From Ruminococcus sp. (GTDB lineage: Bacteria > Bacillota > Clostridia > Oscillospirales > Ruminococcaceae): a DNA stretch of 64,000 bases. Below the pieces are notes generated by a model that was not told the DNA's origin, did no database searches, and was given only the letters and a program-made list of their open reading frames with translations. The stretch is taken from NCBI RefSeq assembly GCF_024692365.1, contig NZ_JAILMR010000018.1, positions 1-64,000 of the forward strand, in the 5' to 3' direction. Every line of letters begins with the position of its first letter. The first letter of the stretch is position 1. The translations under genes were made by a program, and so were the position numbers. This document shows, piece after piece, positions 35,657-44,856 of the stretch.

Positions 35657-35998
35657 ATGGATAACAAGTACAATATAGAAAACACAGATACTATTGACGG
35701 TCTGGCTTACAATGAACCAACGAAAATGCTGATACTTCAGCTGGCTGACGGCATGGACTGGTCGGACATGAACAGGCATTTTGAACTTCTGCGGCAAAAG
35801 CTGAACACCTATCTGTGGTATATAGATTCAAAGCAGTATGAAGAAAAATATCCCGATGTTGATCGGATAGAACTTCGTGTGAATCTGCTGTTCAAGGAAC
35901 CTGATGCTTGCATGGCATTGTTTGAAAAGGTGGGCGAGGTGCTGCGTGGGTTATTTGAGAATTCTGCCCTGGTAGTTGAACGCGGAGAGCGTGAGTGA
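35657..35998 (+). CDS. DUF6572-like protein
   Basis: The 113-residue product contains TDTIDGLAYNEPTKMLILQLADGMDW, then HFELLRQKLNTYLWYIDSKQYEEKYP and a C-terminal strand (quoted in parts: DTIDGLAYN, LILQLADGMDW, LLRQKLNTYLWYIDSKQ). This pattern fits DUF6572, often found beside immunity genes of polymorphic toxins. The next locus is a decayed immunity gene, in keeping with that. Confidence 0.65.
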   Translation: MDNKYNIENTDTIDGLAYNEPTKMLILQLADGMDWSDMNRHFELLRQKLNTYLWYIDSKQYEEKYPDVDRIELRVNLLFKEPDACMALFEKVGEVLRGLFENSALVVERGERE

Positions 35999-36009
35999 AA
36001 GGTGTATGA

Positions 36010-36728
36010 TAATATGAATTAACCGTGAATACCATCAGAATATGGAGTGTTTAGATAGACTGATCCTACGACTTTTTTGTCTGAGCTTATTTATGCCGAA
36101 TGCGTTATATTTTTGTGTGATAGAAATCCGGATTTTAACAGCTATGATCTACGTAAAAAACTCCATAAAAGATGAAATTCTTCTGATAAATCTGGGTGTC
36201 ATCATTGTAAAATATTCCAGCGGCGATACTTTGGTTTCTATCAATCAGGAAATTTAATACATGATAGATAAGTTTTGCGAATCATGGGAAGGCGGCATCT
36301 ATGAAGATAATCTTTGGGTAGCATCATTGGCATATCTTCTTGGGCTTGACAGCATAAAAGTAAATTAGATCAGGGATAGACTTATGGAAAGCAACACATA
36401 TGACTATCTGAGTTAGTTTATTCTTTTGGGTAATAAATGTGAGTTCGACAACAGCCAAATATCTTTTCCACGTTCCTATAAAAAACTAGTCAAAAGCATA
36501 AAGGAGAATGACAGAGATGCTTTCATAAAATATCTGATTGGCTGGTATAGTGGCAGTCTGGAATGTTCGTGGTATGATTCTCACAAGATAAAAGACAACA
36601 ATCTATATTATGGCTACTGGCACTTTGAGGTAGATGCGGTTGCTAAAAGACTTGGAATAGATGACTTTGATCTGCAAAATGAACAATATTATCCTTATGA
36701 ACTGTTTCATTTTATTGAGGAAGATTGA
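36010..36728 (+). pseudogene. Decayed PoNi-like (DUF1910/DUF1911) immunity gene
   Basis: One frame from 36261 to 36728 reads like a DUF1911 immunity protein: YEDNLWVASLAYLLGLDS, FPRSYKKLVKSI, YLIGWYSGSLECSWYDSH, YYGYWHFEVDAVAKRLGIDD, YYPYELFHF. It is interrupted by TAA at 36255, TAG at 36366 and TAG at 36414. The 5' part continues in another frame (TDPTTFLSELIYAECVIFL), so there is also a frameshift. Relatives neutralise PoNe-type DNase toxins. The intact 3' 100 codons have no RBS of their own. Confidence 0.7.
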
Positions 36729-36784
36729 CAAAATCAATTCACAGATGATCGCCGCCTGATATTCAAAGAATTTGTTGACCACTG

Positions 36785-37774
36785 TTAATCTATAAGGTCG
36801 TTCTGAAACCTCGACAAATGCTCAAAAGGCAAAATCTGCCGACCTCTGAAAAGTCCGCAGCCGTCATTGATGAGCTGATTGTTTAAAGCCTTGAACATAT
36901 TGACATTAATGGTCGAGAGATCAAGCTCCTGTAATTTTATCAGCCGTTCATAGGCTTCATCAAAATATCTGCATTCTCCGGCAGGTATGATATCTCTTTT
37001 GCTCCTGCTTTCTTCCTGCTGTTTTTCGTAGCCGAAATGATTTGCTTCACCTATTTCGGCAAGGTCGTCCATATCCTTTGTGCGAAGCTGTAATTCGGTG
37101 TAGCACCTTGCAAGATTATCATAAAACGTGATATGCAGAGAACGATATCCCGATGGGCGAGGCGTTTTAACATAATCCCTGTAATAAGGACGATTAGTTT
37201 CGCTGAGCGCATCGGAGTATTTCTCCTGAATAAAACCTGATACCTCTGTTGTGAATCCGCGCACCTCAAGAAATTCGGGCAGGATATTTGCTATCTCGTA
37301 AAGATATTTTATCTCCTGTTCTTCCGTGTTTTCGCTGTTCTCCACATGGCACTGCGGAAGTGAGATCACTATGCGGTATGCGATAAGATCACGAAAACAG
37401 ATAAGCTGATTTTTTATCTGCGCATCGGTGGGATAGCAGCCGTTTTTCTTGTAATATCCGTAGATGTACTCAAGTATATATCCGTTGAATTTTTCCTCAG
37501 CCCTTATCAGCGACTTTATCCTTCCCTTGAATGTAAAAGCAAGGAAAGGATATTTTTGTGTCATGTACTTGTAGAATTCTTTTATCCTCTGAGACTGGGA
37601 AGTCAGGAAGTCGTTATGCTCCAGAAGTTCAATTATCTGTATCAGAAAATTGCTGTGAGCAAGATCGATGGTGTTATGTTCCTCGATGGCGGAACGTTTA
37701 AGGTCGGAGGAATACTGGTGCAGTATCTTCAGCACAGTATCCCCCGAAAACAGGTAATCGTTAAGTGATATCAT
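36785..37774 (-). CDS. RelA/SpoT-type (p)ppGpp synthetase-domain protein
   Basis: The 329-residue protein has the nucleotidyltransferase core of alarmone synthetases: GRIKSLIRAEEKF (84-96), RDLIAYRIV with the metal-binding Asp (128-136), TPRPSGYRSLH (204-214), and ELQLRTKDM with the conserved Glu (227-235). No hydrolase, TGS or ACT domain is present, so it resembles a small alarmone synthetase with an enlarged helical N-terminus. It is the last gene of a six-gene operon and starts 10 bases after the degenerate AstE-like gene. Product and substrates are not proven. Confidence 0.8.
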   Translation of the reverse strand: MISLNDYLFSGDTVLKILHQYSSDLKRSAIEEHNTIDLAHSNFLIQIIELLEHNDFLTSQSQRIKEFYKYMTQKYPFLAFTFKGRIKSLIRAEEKFNGYILEYIYGYYKKNGCYPTDAQIKNQLICFRDLIAYRIVISLPQCHVENSENTEEQEIKYLYEIANILPEFLEVRGFTTEVSGFIQEKYSDALSETNRPYYRDYVKTPRPSGYRSLHITFYDNLARCYTELQLRTKDMDDLAEIGEANHFGYEKQQEESRSKRDIIPAGECRYFDEAYERLIKLQELDLSTINVNMFKALNNQLINDGCGLFRGRQILPFEHLSRFQNDLID

Positions 37775-37784
37775 TTTATTTTCC

Positions 37785-38708
37785 TCACTTTATTATCTTG
37801 AAGCAAACTGTATTTGAGTTGATGAGCGGTGCGCAGTATTCAAAATATATCGTCCCCGATACAGTGCTTCGTATTTCCGATACTGTTTCACCGTCGAAGG
37901 GATCGGATATGATACCGAGAAGATCACCCTTTTCAACACGTTTGCCTATTTGGATAAGGCTTTTGAAAACTCCCGCCGCTTCCGAGCGTATCTGACAGGT
38001 CTTGCTTTCGTCTACGAGTTTTGTAACATATGCAGGGGGAGTGTTCGCTTTTATGATGCCCTGCTTGTCAAGAAAACGAAGTATCGCATAGACAACTTCA
38101 TCTGCGGCGTTTTCATCAATTACATCGGTTGCGTTTGCGTAAACGGAGAACGCTTTAGTCTCCCAGACCTGCCAGTTGAAGTTAAGAGTTGTTGTATCAT
38201 AAGGTCTTGGCTTGCGGATAATGCCGTATTCAAGACCGAAATCTTTCATCAGTTTTGCATTAGTGAAACCTGTATCCATCATCTTAACATGGGGCAGAAA
38301 GTTTCCCGGCTGATAGAAACTTGCAAGCTGTATTCCGAACTCATATCCCTGGATTTTGGTGAAAAGTCCGTCCGCTATGCGCTGGGTGGTTTCACCCTGA
38401 TCGTATCCCGGGAACATTCGGTTTATATCAGTATTATCCATAGCCCAGAAACGCTTTCCGATGTTCATTGAGTAATAATTCACGCAGGGTATAACCATTA
38501 TCTCGTGATTATCAGCGATATGCCCTTTAGATTCAAGCTTTTTCAGTTCCTGCACCATTTTTGAGCAAACGTACATCTGCTGAACTTCATTTCCCCGCAT
38601 TGCACCGACTATTGCTGCTGACTTCTTCCCGTGACCGAAACAAAATCCTGTTATATACAGCTGTTCCCGGTATGGTGATCTCAGAGAAAATAATATTTTC
38701 TTTTTCAC
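37785..38708 (-). CDS. Degenerate aspartoacylase/AstE-like (M14) protein
   Basis: The 307-residue product aligns through its length with the next gene (shared INRMFPG, a C-terminal barrel-like domain with EAAGVF and KGDLLGI). However, the zinc motif HGDE is RGNE (Arg38, Glu41), and the second zinc ligand DVH is QLA (Ala129). Both zinc histidines are gone, so it is probably not a zinc hydrolase and may be a regulatory or binding partner. Its start overlaps the stop of the active paralogue by four bases (ATGA), so the two are made together. Confidence 0.8.
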   Translation of the reverse strand: MKKKILFSLRSPYREQLYITGFCFGHGKKSAAIVGAMRGNEVQQMYVCSKMVQELKKLESKGHIADNHEIMVIPCVNYYSMNIGKRFWAMDNTDINRMFPGYDQGETTQRIADGLFTKIQGYEFGIQLASFYQPGNFLPHVKMMDTGFTNAKLMKDFGLEYGIIRKPRPYDTTTLNFNWQVWETKAFSVYANATDVIDENAADEVVYAILRFLDKQGIIKANTPPAYVTKLVDESKTCQIRSEAAGVFKSLIQIGKRVEKGDLLGIISDPFDGETVSEIRSTVSGTIYFEYCAPLINSNTVCFKIIK

Positions 38709-39655
38709 TTTGCTTCACCTCCCGACATTGGCTGTAATATCCTCGCAAGCAGAGAACCGCCGTAAACAACGGGGTATTCACGCAGGGTGAATATCAGCCC
38801 ATCGCATACAGCTTTTACTTTTTCAACTATTTTTGAAGTCAGAGGATCGACCACATCACCGATATGGTCACCTTTTTTTACGGTATCACTGAAGTTTGCA
38901 CAGGGCACGAATATCCCTGCCGCATCAGAGTTTACAAAACCGACCTCACGTCCCACCGATACAACAGGTTCACGGACGTAAGCCGTTTCACCTTTCCACA
39001 TTCCAAGTTCTTTCATAAGATTCAGAACGCCGTCAAAAAGCTGATCGCAGTATTCTTTGGTTATGCGCATACCCACGCCCATTTCCACGACCAGAGTTTT
39101 GGTCCCTCGCGTATTTAGGGTATGAGCAAGGGTCGATTCAAGCACAGTTGCCGCGTCGTGTATCCATATAAAATCAACGTTCATCAGCTTAGCATATGGC
39201 AGAAGAGTTTCAGCGGTGGGTACACTCATTCTTATCTGCGGTATCTCTTTGAGAAAGATATTGCTGGAATGAACGTCGATGCAAACATCGGAACCGCTTA
39301 TGTCCTTGACGATAGCGGCACAAAGCATTTCTGCCATTGTGCCGTTTTCGGAACCCGGAAATACACGGTTCATATCAAGGTCGAACATGGGAATTCCCCT
39401 TGTTATGGAGTCTATCCCCATAGGATTGAGGGCAGGATAAATATCAACTATGCCGTCCAGCATATCTATATTTTTATCGATAAAACTCCCCACCATATAT
39501 GCGAGATACTGACCTTCAAGTTCATCACCGTGAGTACCCGTCACCAGACTCAGACGGGTACTGCTTTTTCCGTTTTGGATACGGCGTTTTTGAATATTCA
39601 GATTTTCATGTACAGCAAGCGCTGCACTTGCTATCGTTTCTGTCATGGTCTTCAC
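38705..39655 (-). CDS. Aspartoacylase/succinylglutamate-desuccinylase-like (M14) hydrolase
   Basis: The 316-residue product keeps the zinc site: HGDELEG (His42, Glu45) and CIDVHSS (His129), with DLDMNRVFPGSENG between them. The C-terminal domain (about 230-316) is the beta-rich lid of AspA/AstE proteins. Such enzymes cleave N-acyl amino acids or peptide-like amides. It lies next to the transglutaminase-like gene in the operon and may trim or recycle the operon's product. Confidence 0.85.
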   Translation of the reverse strand: MKTMTETIASAALAVHENLNIQKRRIQNGKSSTRLSLVTGTHGDELEGQYLAYMVGSFIDKNIDMLDGIVDIYPALNPMGIDSITRGIPMFDLDMNRVFPGSENGTMAEMLCAAIVKDISGSDVCIDVHSSNIFLKEIPQIRMSVPTAETLLPYAKLMNVDFIWIHDAATVLESTLAHTLNTRGTKTLVVEMGVGMRITKEYCDQLFDGVLNLMKELGMWKGETAYVREPVVSVGREVGFVNSDAAGIFVPCANFSDTVKKGDHIGDVVDPLTSKIVEKVKAVCDGLIFTLREYPVVYGGSLLARILQPMSGGEAK

Positions 39656-39660
39656 TTCCC

Positions 39661-40431
39661 TTATGATAATATGCTCCTTACAAGCTGCAGCTGCTTTGTA
39701 TACCGCCCGAACATTATCCCTCTGTCAATAGCGCAGTCACGAAAATCACGTCCCTGCGAGAGTACGATATAATCATCGTTAACGGGGCAGTTGTTTGCAG
39801 GATCGATGCCCTCCCAGTGGTCGCCCGTCCAGTATTCCACCCAGGAATGTGTCTCTCCGTCACAGAAAGCAAGCCCTGCGATATATCTTGACGCTATGCC
39901 GTCCATGCGCAGCAGTGATATAAGTATGTGGGAATAATCCTGACAAACGCCTCTGCCTTTCAAAAATGCCTGAGCGGCTGTTGTTGAAGTATCCGTACAG
40001 CCGTGTTTATAGCTGAAATGATCCGAAAGCATATTGCAGATATACTCCGCTTTATCCTGCACTGTGCCTGTGCATTTGGTTTTAATCTCATTGTAGAAAG
40101 TGATCAGCATTTCATCGGGCTGAGTGTACTGCGATTGATAAAGATAACAGGGCATATAATCGGTGCGGTGCTTTGAATTATCGACCTCCGCCATACCTTT
40201 TATCTCGAAATCAAGAAAACGATGGTCAACTTTCAGATAGCCTGCTGTAACGTTATTCCCGAAAGCGTCAACGGTATGCTTTACAGAAACAGTAGGATCG
40301 ATCTTCAAATCGCATGATAGGATCTTCTGCGTTTCAGTTTCGGGCGGAATAATGCGAAGCGCAAAGCTGTGGTCGTGTACATAATCGTCAAAGGTCAGTT
40401 TTGTGGAATAGTAAAAGTCTACACGCTTCAT
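39661..40431 (-). CDS. Transglutaminase-like cysteine protein
   Basis: The 256-residue product has the catalytic triad of the family: Cys163 (GRGVCQDYSH), His195 (ETHSWVEYW) and Asp210 (WEGIDPANN), after a beta-rich N-terminal domain (FYYSTKLTFDDYVHDHSFALRI begins it, quoted in part as YSTKLTFDDYV). Genes of this type are found with alpha-E and circularly permuted ATP-grasp genes, as here. The likely role is peptidase or amide transfer on a peptide product. It overlaps the alpha-E gene by four bases. Confidence 0.88.
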   Translation of the reverse strand: MKRVDFYYSTKLTFDDYVHDHSFALRIIPPETETQKILSCDLKIDPTVSVKHTVDAFGNNVTAGYLKVDHRFLDFEIKGMAEVDNSKHRTDYMPCYLYQSQYTQPDEMLITFYNEIKTKCTGTVQDKAEYICNMLSDHFSYKHGCTDTSTTAAQAFLKGRGVCQDYSHILISLLRMDGIASRYIAGLAFCDGETHSWVEYWTGDHWEGIDPANNCPVNDDYIVLSQGRDFRDCAIDRGIMFGRYTKQLQLVRSILS

Positions 40432-41129
40432 ACACGCACCACCTCCGCATCAAACAGATGTCCCAGACTTTTCAGGGCTGTTCCGTTATCATTTTCATAA
40501 TCGACCTCTGTGCCAAGAGTTTCCACCAGCACAGAAAGATACTTCGTGTTATATCTAAACGGAGTACCTTTCGGAACTCTGTTCAGGTTTTTGCAAAGCC
40601 TGATAAATTCCTTTTCCACGGTTGCATATGGAAATCTCATTCTCATATACATATCCAGCCTTTCAAGTGTTTTGCCAATGTATATGATATTTCTGATCTC
40701 ATCATCGTAAATATGCTCGTTCACGCTTCCCCAGAAACTGTACATTATATCTTTCAGCGGCAGAAGATACATACGTATATTTGCCTTATCCTGTGATCTT
40801 GAAAGAGTATCTTTTGCCATCTGTAAGAATGACAGTGTTTTGGTTGAAATTTCCTCGCGTAGAACAATGCCGTTGTCGTATGCCCTTTCAAGACAATACG
40901 CAGCCGAATTCGGATTGTTTTCGTCATACAGAAAACTGTGTATAAAATCAAGGCTGTCCGTATAGCTGTCCGCCAGCCCGAAATTTACAAGAAATTCCCT
41001 GTAACCGTACTTATCATCTATCATTTTATCATACAGCTTGTCAAGTGATCTGAGCGTGATGAAGAATCTTTCAGTATAGCGTCCCAGCCAGTAAAGGCGG
41101 TCGCTGTGTTCTATTGAGATAGTACCCAT
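40428..41129 (-). CDS. Alpha-E domain protein
   Basis: The 233-residue all-helical protein starts ISIEHSDRLYWLGRYTERFF, the alpha-E signature, and has FWGSVNEHIYDDEIRNI in the middle. Function unknown; it is almost always encoded beside a circularly permuted ATP-grasp and a transglutaminase-like protein. It overlaps the ATP-grasp gene by 19 bases. Confidence 0.88.
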   Translation of the reverse strand: MGTISIEHSDRLYWLGRYTERFFITLRSLDKLYDKMIDDKYGYREFLVNFGLADSYTDSLDFIHSFLYDENNPNSAAYCLERAYDNGIVLREEISTKTLSFLQMAKDTLSRSQDKANIRMYLLPLKDIMYSFWGSVNEHIYDDEIRNIIYIGKTLERLDMYMRMRFPYATVEKEFIRLCKNLNRVPKGTPFRYNTKYLSVLVETLGTEVDYENDNGTALKSLGHLFDAEVVRV

Positions 41130-42457
41130 GTATCTTTAAAGCCTCCTCCTTGTGATGAGTTTACTACGAATGAATCGGGGTTGCGGGAAAATCTGGTAAG
41201 TCCCGATGCCCATACTTTTGTTTTTTCTCCCGAAAGCACGAATGCTCTGAGGTCTGCCTTTCGCATGACTGTTTCACCGTTATCAAGTATAGGAAGGTCA
41301 AGAAAGTCTATGACTTCCTGTGCGATGAAACGCCTCGGTTCTGCAATTATCGTCTTGCGGAATTCTTCAAGTTTTTCCTTTGTAAGGTCACTTCCGAATA
41401 CTACACCGTATCCACCTGCTTCTGCTACGTCCTTGATGACAAGCCTTTCAAGGTTGTCCATAACATACTTCATATCCTCCTCATAGAACGGCAGATATGT
41501 TGGTGCGTTTTTGAGTATCGGTTCTTCGCCGAGATAGTATTTTATCATCTTCGGCACGAAATAGTATATGCCCTTGTCGTCAGCCACACCGTTTCCCGGT
41601 GCATTGACTATGCCTACATTTCCGCTGCGGTAGGCTTCCATAAGATTCGGTATGCCTATCAGTGATTCGGGCAGAAAAGTCAGCGGATCGAGATACTCGT
41701 CTGCTATACGTCTGTACAGCACACCTATCCTTGTTTTGCTTCCCGAATATGTACGCTGATAAAGGATATTGTCCTCAACAAAAAGCTCATCATTCTGTAC
41801 CAGAACAGAGCCTGTATGCTCCGCAAGATATGAATGTTCAAAATATGCCGCATTGTATCGTCCCGGGGTAAGTATAGCCCTGATGCCCCCGCAGTTTGAG
41901 TACTCCATTGTTTCTTTCAGGAGTTCAGCATAACCTCTGTTGTCAACGATATGGTTTTCCGAAAAAGCCTGCGGGGCAGCAATACGGGTAAGCTCCCTTG
42001 CGATAAGCGGATATGAAGCTCCCGAGGGTATACGCAGATTATCCTCTAAAATATACCATTCACCGTCCTTTGCCTGAACAAGGTCGATTCCCGAGATATG
42101 ACTGTACACCTTGTTCTTTGGCGTTATGCCTTCGCACTCGGCGAGATATCCTTTTGAAATATAGATGAAATCCTCAGGTATGATACCGTCACGCACGATA
42201 TTTTTATCGTGATATATATCAAAAAGGAACTCATTCAGGGCGTTTACACGCTGAACAAGTCCCTTTTCAATACCTCTGAAATCTTCCGAAGATATAACCC
42301 TCGGGATAGGATCAAATGGAAAAAACTGTTCATTGAATACGCCGTTTTTGTATATTCCGAACTTTACACCGTATCTGCGAAGAAGTTCGTTTATCTCATC
42401 AGCATTACCCACTGCCTGCATAAAATTCTTGTTATCAAGCTTTGTCATTTTTATCAC
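41111..42457 (-). CDS. Circularly permuted ATP-grasp protein
   Basis: The 448-residue product matches the circularly permuted type 2 ATP-grasp family: FPFDPIPRVI, YHDKNIVRDGIIPEDFI, the ligand region LEDNLRIPSGASYPLI, then VNAPGNGVADDKGIYYFVP and VIKDVAEAGGYGVVFG. The family is predicted to form amide bonds in small peptides or peptide tags (work of Iyer, Aravind and colleagues). It is the first gene of the operon, under a promoter at 42540-42568 with a terminator-like leader hairpin. The last residues are QGGGFKDTWVLS. Confidence 0.88.
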   Translation of the reverse strand: MIKMTKLDNKNFMQAVGNADEINELLRRYGVKFGIYKNGVFNEQFFPFDPIPRVISSEDFRGIEKGLVQRVNALNEFLFDIYHDKNIVRDGIIPEDFIYISKGYLAECEGITPKNKVYSHISGIDLVQAKDGEWYILEDNLRIPSGASYPLIARELTRIAAPQAFSENHIVDNRGYAELLKETMEYSNCGGIRAILTPGRYNAAYFEHSYLAEHTGSVLVQNDELFVEDNILYQRTYSGSKTRIGVLYRRIADEYLDPLTFLPESLIGIPNLMEAYRSGNVGIVNAPGNGVADDKGIYYFVPKMIKYYLGEEPILKNAPTYLPFYEEDMKYVMDNLERLVIKDVAEAGGYGVVFGSDLTKEKLEEFRKTIIAEPRRFIAQEVIDFLDLPILDNGETVMRKADLRAFVLSGEKTKVWASGLTRFSRNPDSFVVNSSQGGGFKDTWVLSQ

Positions 42458-42481
42458 TCCGTTTCAAATATGATTATATAA

Positions 42482-42568
42482 GAAAAAGGCACTTGACTCC
42501 GCAGGGAGCAAGCGCCTTTGCTTATCTTGTATTGCATTTATTGTATCATAACTTCTCATAACTGTCAA
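42482..42568 (-). promoter_or_regulatory. Promoter and attenuator-like leader of the ATP-grasp operon
   Basis: On the minus strand, TTGACA (42563-42568) and TACAAT (42540-42545) are 17 bp apart. The leader then forms a bulged stem of about 15 bp (42485-42519, loop 42501-42504) ending in TTTTTC, a terminator-like element upstream of the first gene. Confidence 0.7.
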
Positions 42569-42720
42569 CGGATTTTTTGGAAGTTGTCTTTTATTTACGG
42601 TCTAATCTACATAAGTTCTGATTTTGGAAATCCAGAAGTATGATTTGGACACTTGATCCACTGTGTGAGAATTAAAATCTTTCATAAAATGGATAAGCAT
42701 ACTATTGAAAACGGAGACAA

Positions 42721-42756
42721 AAAAATCGCAAGTCCCAAAATGAACTTGCGATTTTT
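42721..42756 (-). terminator. Terminator of tRNA-Leu
   Basis: AAAAATCGCAAGT (42721-42733) pairs with ACTTGCGATTTTT (42744-42756); a T-tract follows on the minus strand. Confidence 0.9.
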
Positions 42757-42842
42757 GGTGCCGCTAACCGGACTTGAACCGGTACGCTGTCGCCAGCGAG
42801 GGATTTTAAGTCCCTTGTGTCTGCCTATTCCACCACAGCGGC
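42756..42842 (-). tRNA. tRNA-Leu(TAA)
   Basis: Minus-strand cloverleaf with acceptor GCCGCTG/TAGCGGC, anticodon stem AGGGA/TCCCT around loop CTTAAAA (anticodon TAA), a long variable arm as in class II tRNAs, T-loop TTCAAGT and encoded CCA; 87 nt. Confidence 0.95.
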
Positions 42843-42972
42843 TTACTAAACTATTATATCATATTACTAACGGCTTGTCAAGTGCGAAAATGCAAAATTT
42901 GCACATGATCATAATTTAATAATATCTCGCATAGTATGAAGAAGCAAAGAACCTGTAAATAGGGGGTATGTT

Positions 42973-44670
42973 ATGAAAAAGCAGGGTTTTCTGAAAGGCA
43001 GTGCCATACTTGTTGGAATGGTCGTGGTTACAAAGGTTCTGGGGCTTGTATACAAAGTTCCGCTTGCGAATATACTTGGCGGAACTGGAATGGGATATTT
43101 CTCGGCGGCGTTTTCTCTGTTCACGCCTGTGTTCGCACTTGCGGCGGCAGGAATATGTCCTGCAATGGCGAAGCTTTCTGCTGAAAAAGCAGCACTTGGC
43201 AGATATGCAGACCTCAGACGTCAGCGACGTACTGCACTCATGGTATACACTATTACCGGTCTTACCGCCTGCATTGGATTGGCTGTGGCAGTATGGTTTT
43301 GTAAAGGGGAAGAAAGTGTTCGTTATGCGCAGTATTGTCTGGCACCGTCAGTTCTTTTCTGCGGTGTGATGAATGTCGAGCGTGGATACTATGAGGGGCT
43401 TGGAAATATGTTGCCAACCGCTTTTTCTGAGATAGCCGAGACAGTATTTCGGCTTGTTCTCGGTCTTGGATTGGCTGTTTATATCAAAAAATATGCCGAG
43501 GAAAGCTTTGCGCAAAGCGGTACGGTTTTTGGGATAGTTTGTGAGAGTGCATCGCAGGCAGAACAGACGGCACTGCCATTTATTGCGGCGGGTGCTGTTC
43601 TGGGTTCAACGTTGGCTTCATGTCTTGCCTGCGTGGGATTGTTGCTGTATACGATTTTTCATGGCGATGGTCTGACTAATGATATGATATCTGCCGACCC
43701 TGTAATCGAAAACCGAAGATTTCAAGCAAAGGCGTTGATATCGCTGTCATTCCCGATAGCTGTTGCAGCTGTAGTGACAACTCTCACGGGTATGCTTGAT
43801 ATGCTGACATTGCCGAGGTGTCTTGATTTTGCGATAAGCAGGTCACCTCAGAGTTATGGAATGTATGCTGAAATAGATAAAAGCGAACTGCCGAATTTTC
43901 TGTACGGTTCATATGAGGGAATGGCTGTCATGCTTTACGGTCTTGTGCCCACGCTGACTGCAATGCTTGGAAAAAGTGTTCTGCCATCTGTTACAGAAAG
44001 TCTTGCAAGGCATGACAAGGCGGGTCTGACACGCGACCTTAGGCATATGTTGACGATTTCTGTAACTGCCGCTATACCCTGCGGGCTTGGCATTGCAGCG
44101 ATGTCATCTGAGATTCTCACACTTCTGTTTTCAGGCAGAAAACTTGAATGTTATGCTGCACAACAACCGCTGATGATTCTGGGAATTTCTGTTGTGGGCT
44201 GTGCAATTGCGCTGCCCTGTTTTACAGTAATCCAGGCGCTTGGAAAACCATCTCGCGTTACTGCAATAATGCTGGTTGGTGCGTTTATAAAATTGGGACT
44301 GAATATTGTACTAGTTCCTATATGGGGACTATACGGTGCCGCACTATCGGAACTTGTTCGTAGTGTATTTGTATGTGCAGCTGCACTCGTCACGATAAAC
44401 AAACTGACGGGTTCGGAAATCAGAATTATAAAACTCTGCATCAAGCCGATTTATTCTGGGATAATGTGTGCGATATCGGCAAGGTTGTTCTGTGATATGC
44501 TTAATAGGTTCGATTTTGGTGAAAAAATCTGTGCCGCAGGTGGTATAATCGGCGGGGGAGTCGTCTGCCTAGCGGCACTTGTACTTTTATTTGATGACAG
44601 CATAACTGTGAAAAGCATCAGAAGGTCGCGCAAAGCCGTAAAAATCAGCTGTTCAGAGCCCGTTGGATAG
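42973..44670 (+). CDS. SpoVB/MurJ-type lipid flippase
   Basis: The 565-residue protein has about 14 membrane segments and starts KGSAILVGMVVVTKVLGLVYKVPLANILGG (quoted in parts: GSAILVGMVVVTKVLGLVY), as in the SpoVB/polysaccharide-exporter branch of MOP flippases. Relatives move lipid-linked cell-wall or polysaccharide precursors. The next genes are mazG, HU and rqcP, matching the yabM-yabN-yabO order of Bacillus, which supports the assignment. RBS is weak (GGGGG). Weak terminator GCCG..CGGC-GTTTTTT at 44722-44750. Confidence 0.85.
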   Translation: MKKQGFLKGSAILVGMVVVTKVLGLVYKVPLANILGGTGMGYFSAAFSLFTPVFALAAAGICPAMAKLSAEKAALGRYADLRRQRRTALMVYTITGLTACIGLAVAVWFCKGEESVRYAQYCLAPSVLFCGVMNVERGYYEGLGNMLPTAFSEIAETVFRLVLGLGLAVYIKKYAEESFAQSGTVFGIVCESASQAEQTALPFIAAGAVLGSTLASCLACVGLLLYTIFHGDGLTNDMISADPVIENRRFQAKALISLSFPIAVAAVVTTLTGMLDMLTLPRCLDFAISRSPQSYGMYAEIDKSELPNFLYGSYEGMAVMLYGLVPTLTAMLGKSVLPSVTESLARHDKAGLTRDLRHMLTISVTAAIPCGLGIAAMSSEILTLLFSGRKLECYAAQQPLMILGISVVGCAIALPCFTVIQALGKPSRVTAIMLVGAFIKLGLNIVLVPIWGLYGAALSELVRSVFVCAAALVTINKLTGSEIRIIKLCIKPIYSGIMCAISARLFCDMLNRFDFGEKICAAGGIIGGGVVCLAALVLLFDDSITVKSIRRSRKAVKISCSEPVG

Positions 44671-44773
44671 GGTAGTCAAGACTGAATTTTGTACTTTATT
44701 TATAAAAAAAGTTGTGCGAAGTGCCGAAAAACATTATAAACGGCGTTTTTTCAAAAAAAAATGAAAAAATCAC

Positions 44774-44802
44774 TTGCTTTTTTTCGGAAATTGAGGTATT
44801 AT
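44774..44802 (+). promoter_or_regulatory. Promoter of mazG
   Basis: TTGCTT (44774-44779) and TATTAT (44797-44802), spacer 17 bp. Confidence 0.65.
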
Positions 44803-44856
44803 ATTAAAGCACCCTCGTGAGATAATATCGAGGGAGCGGGCTGTGAGGTGAGTATT

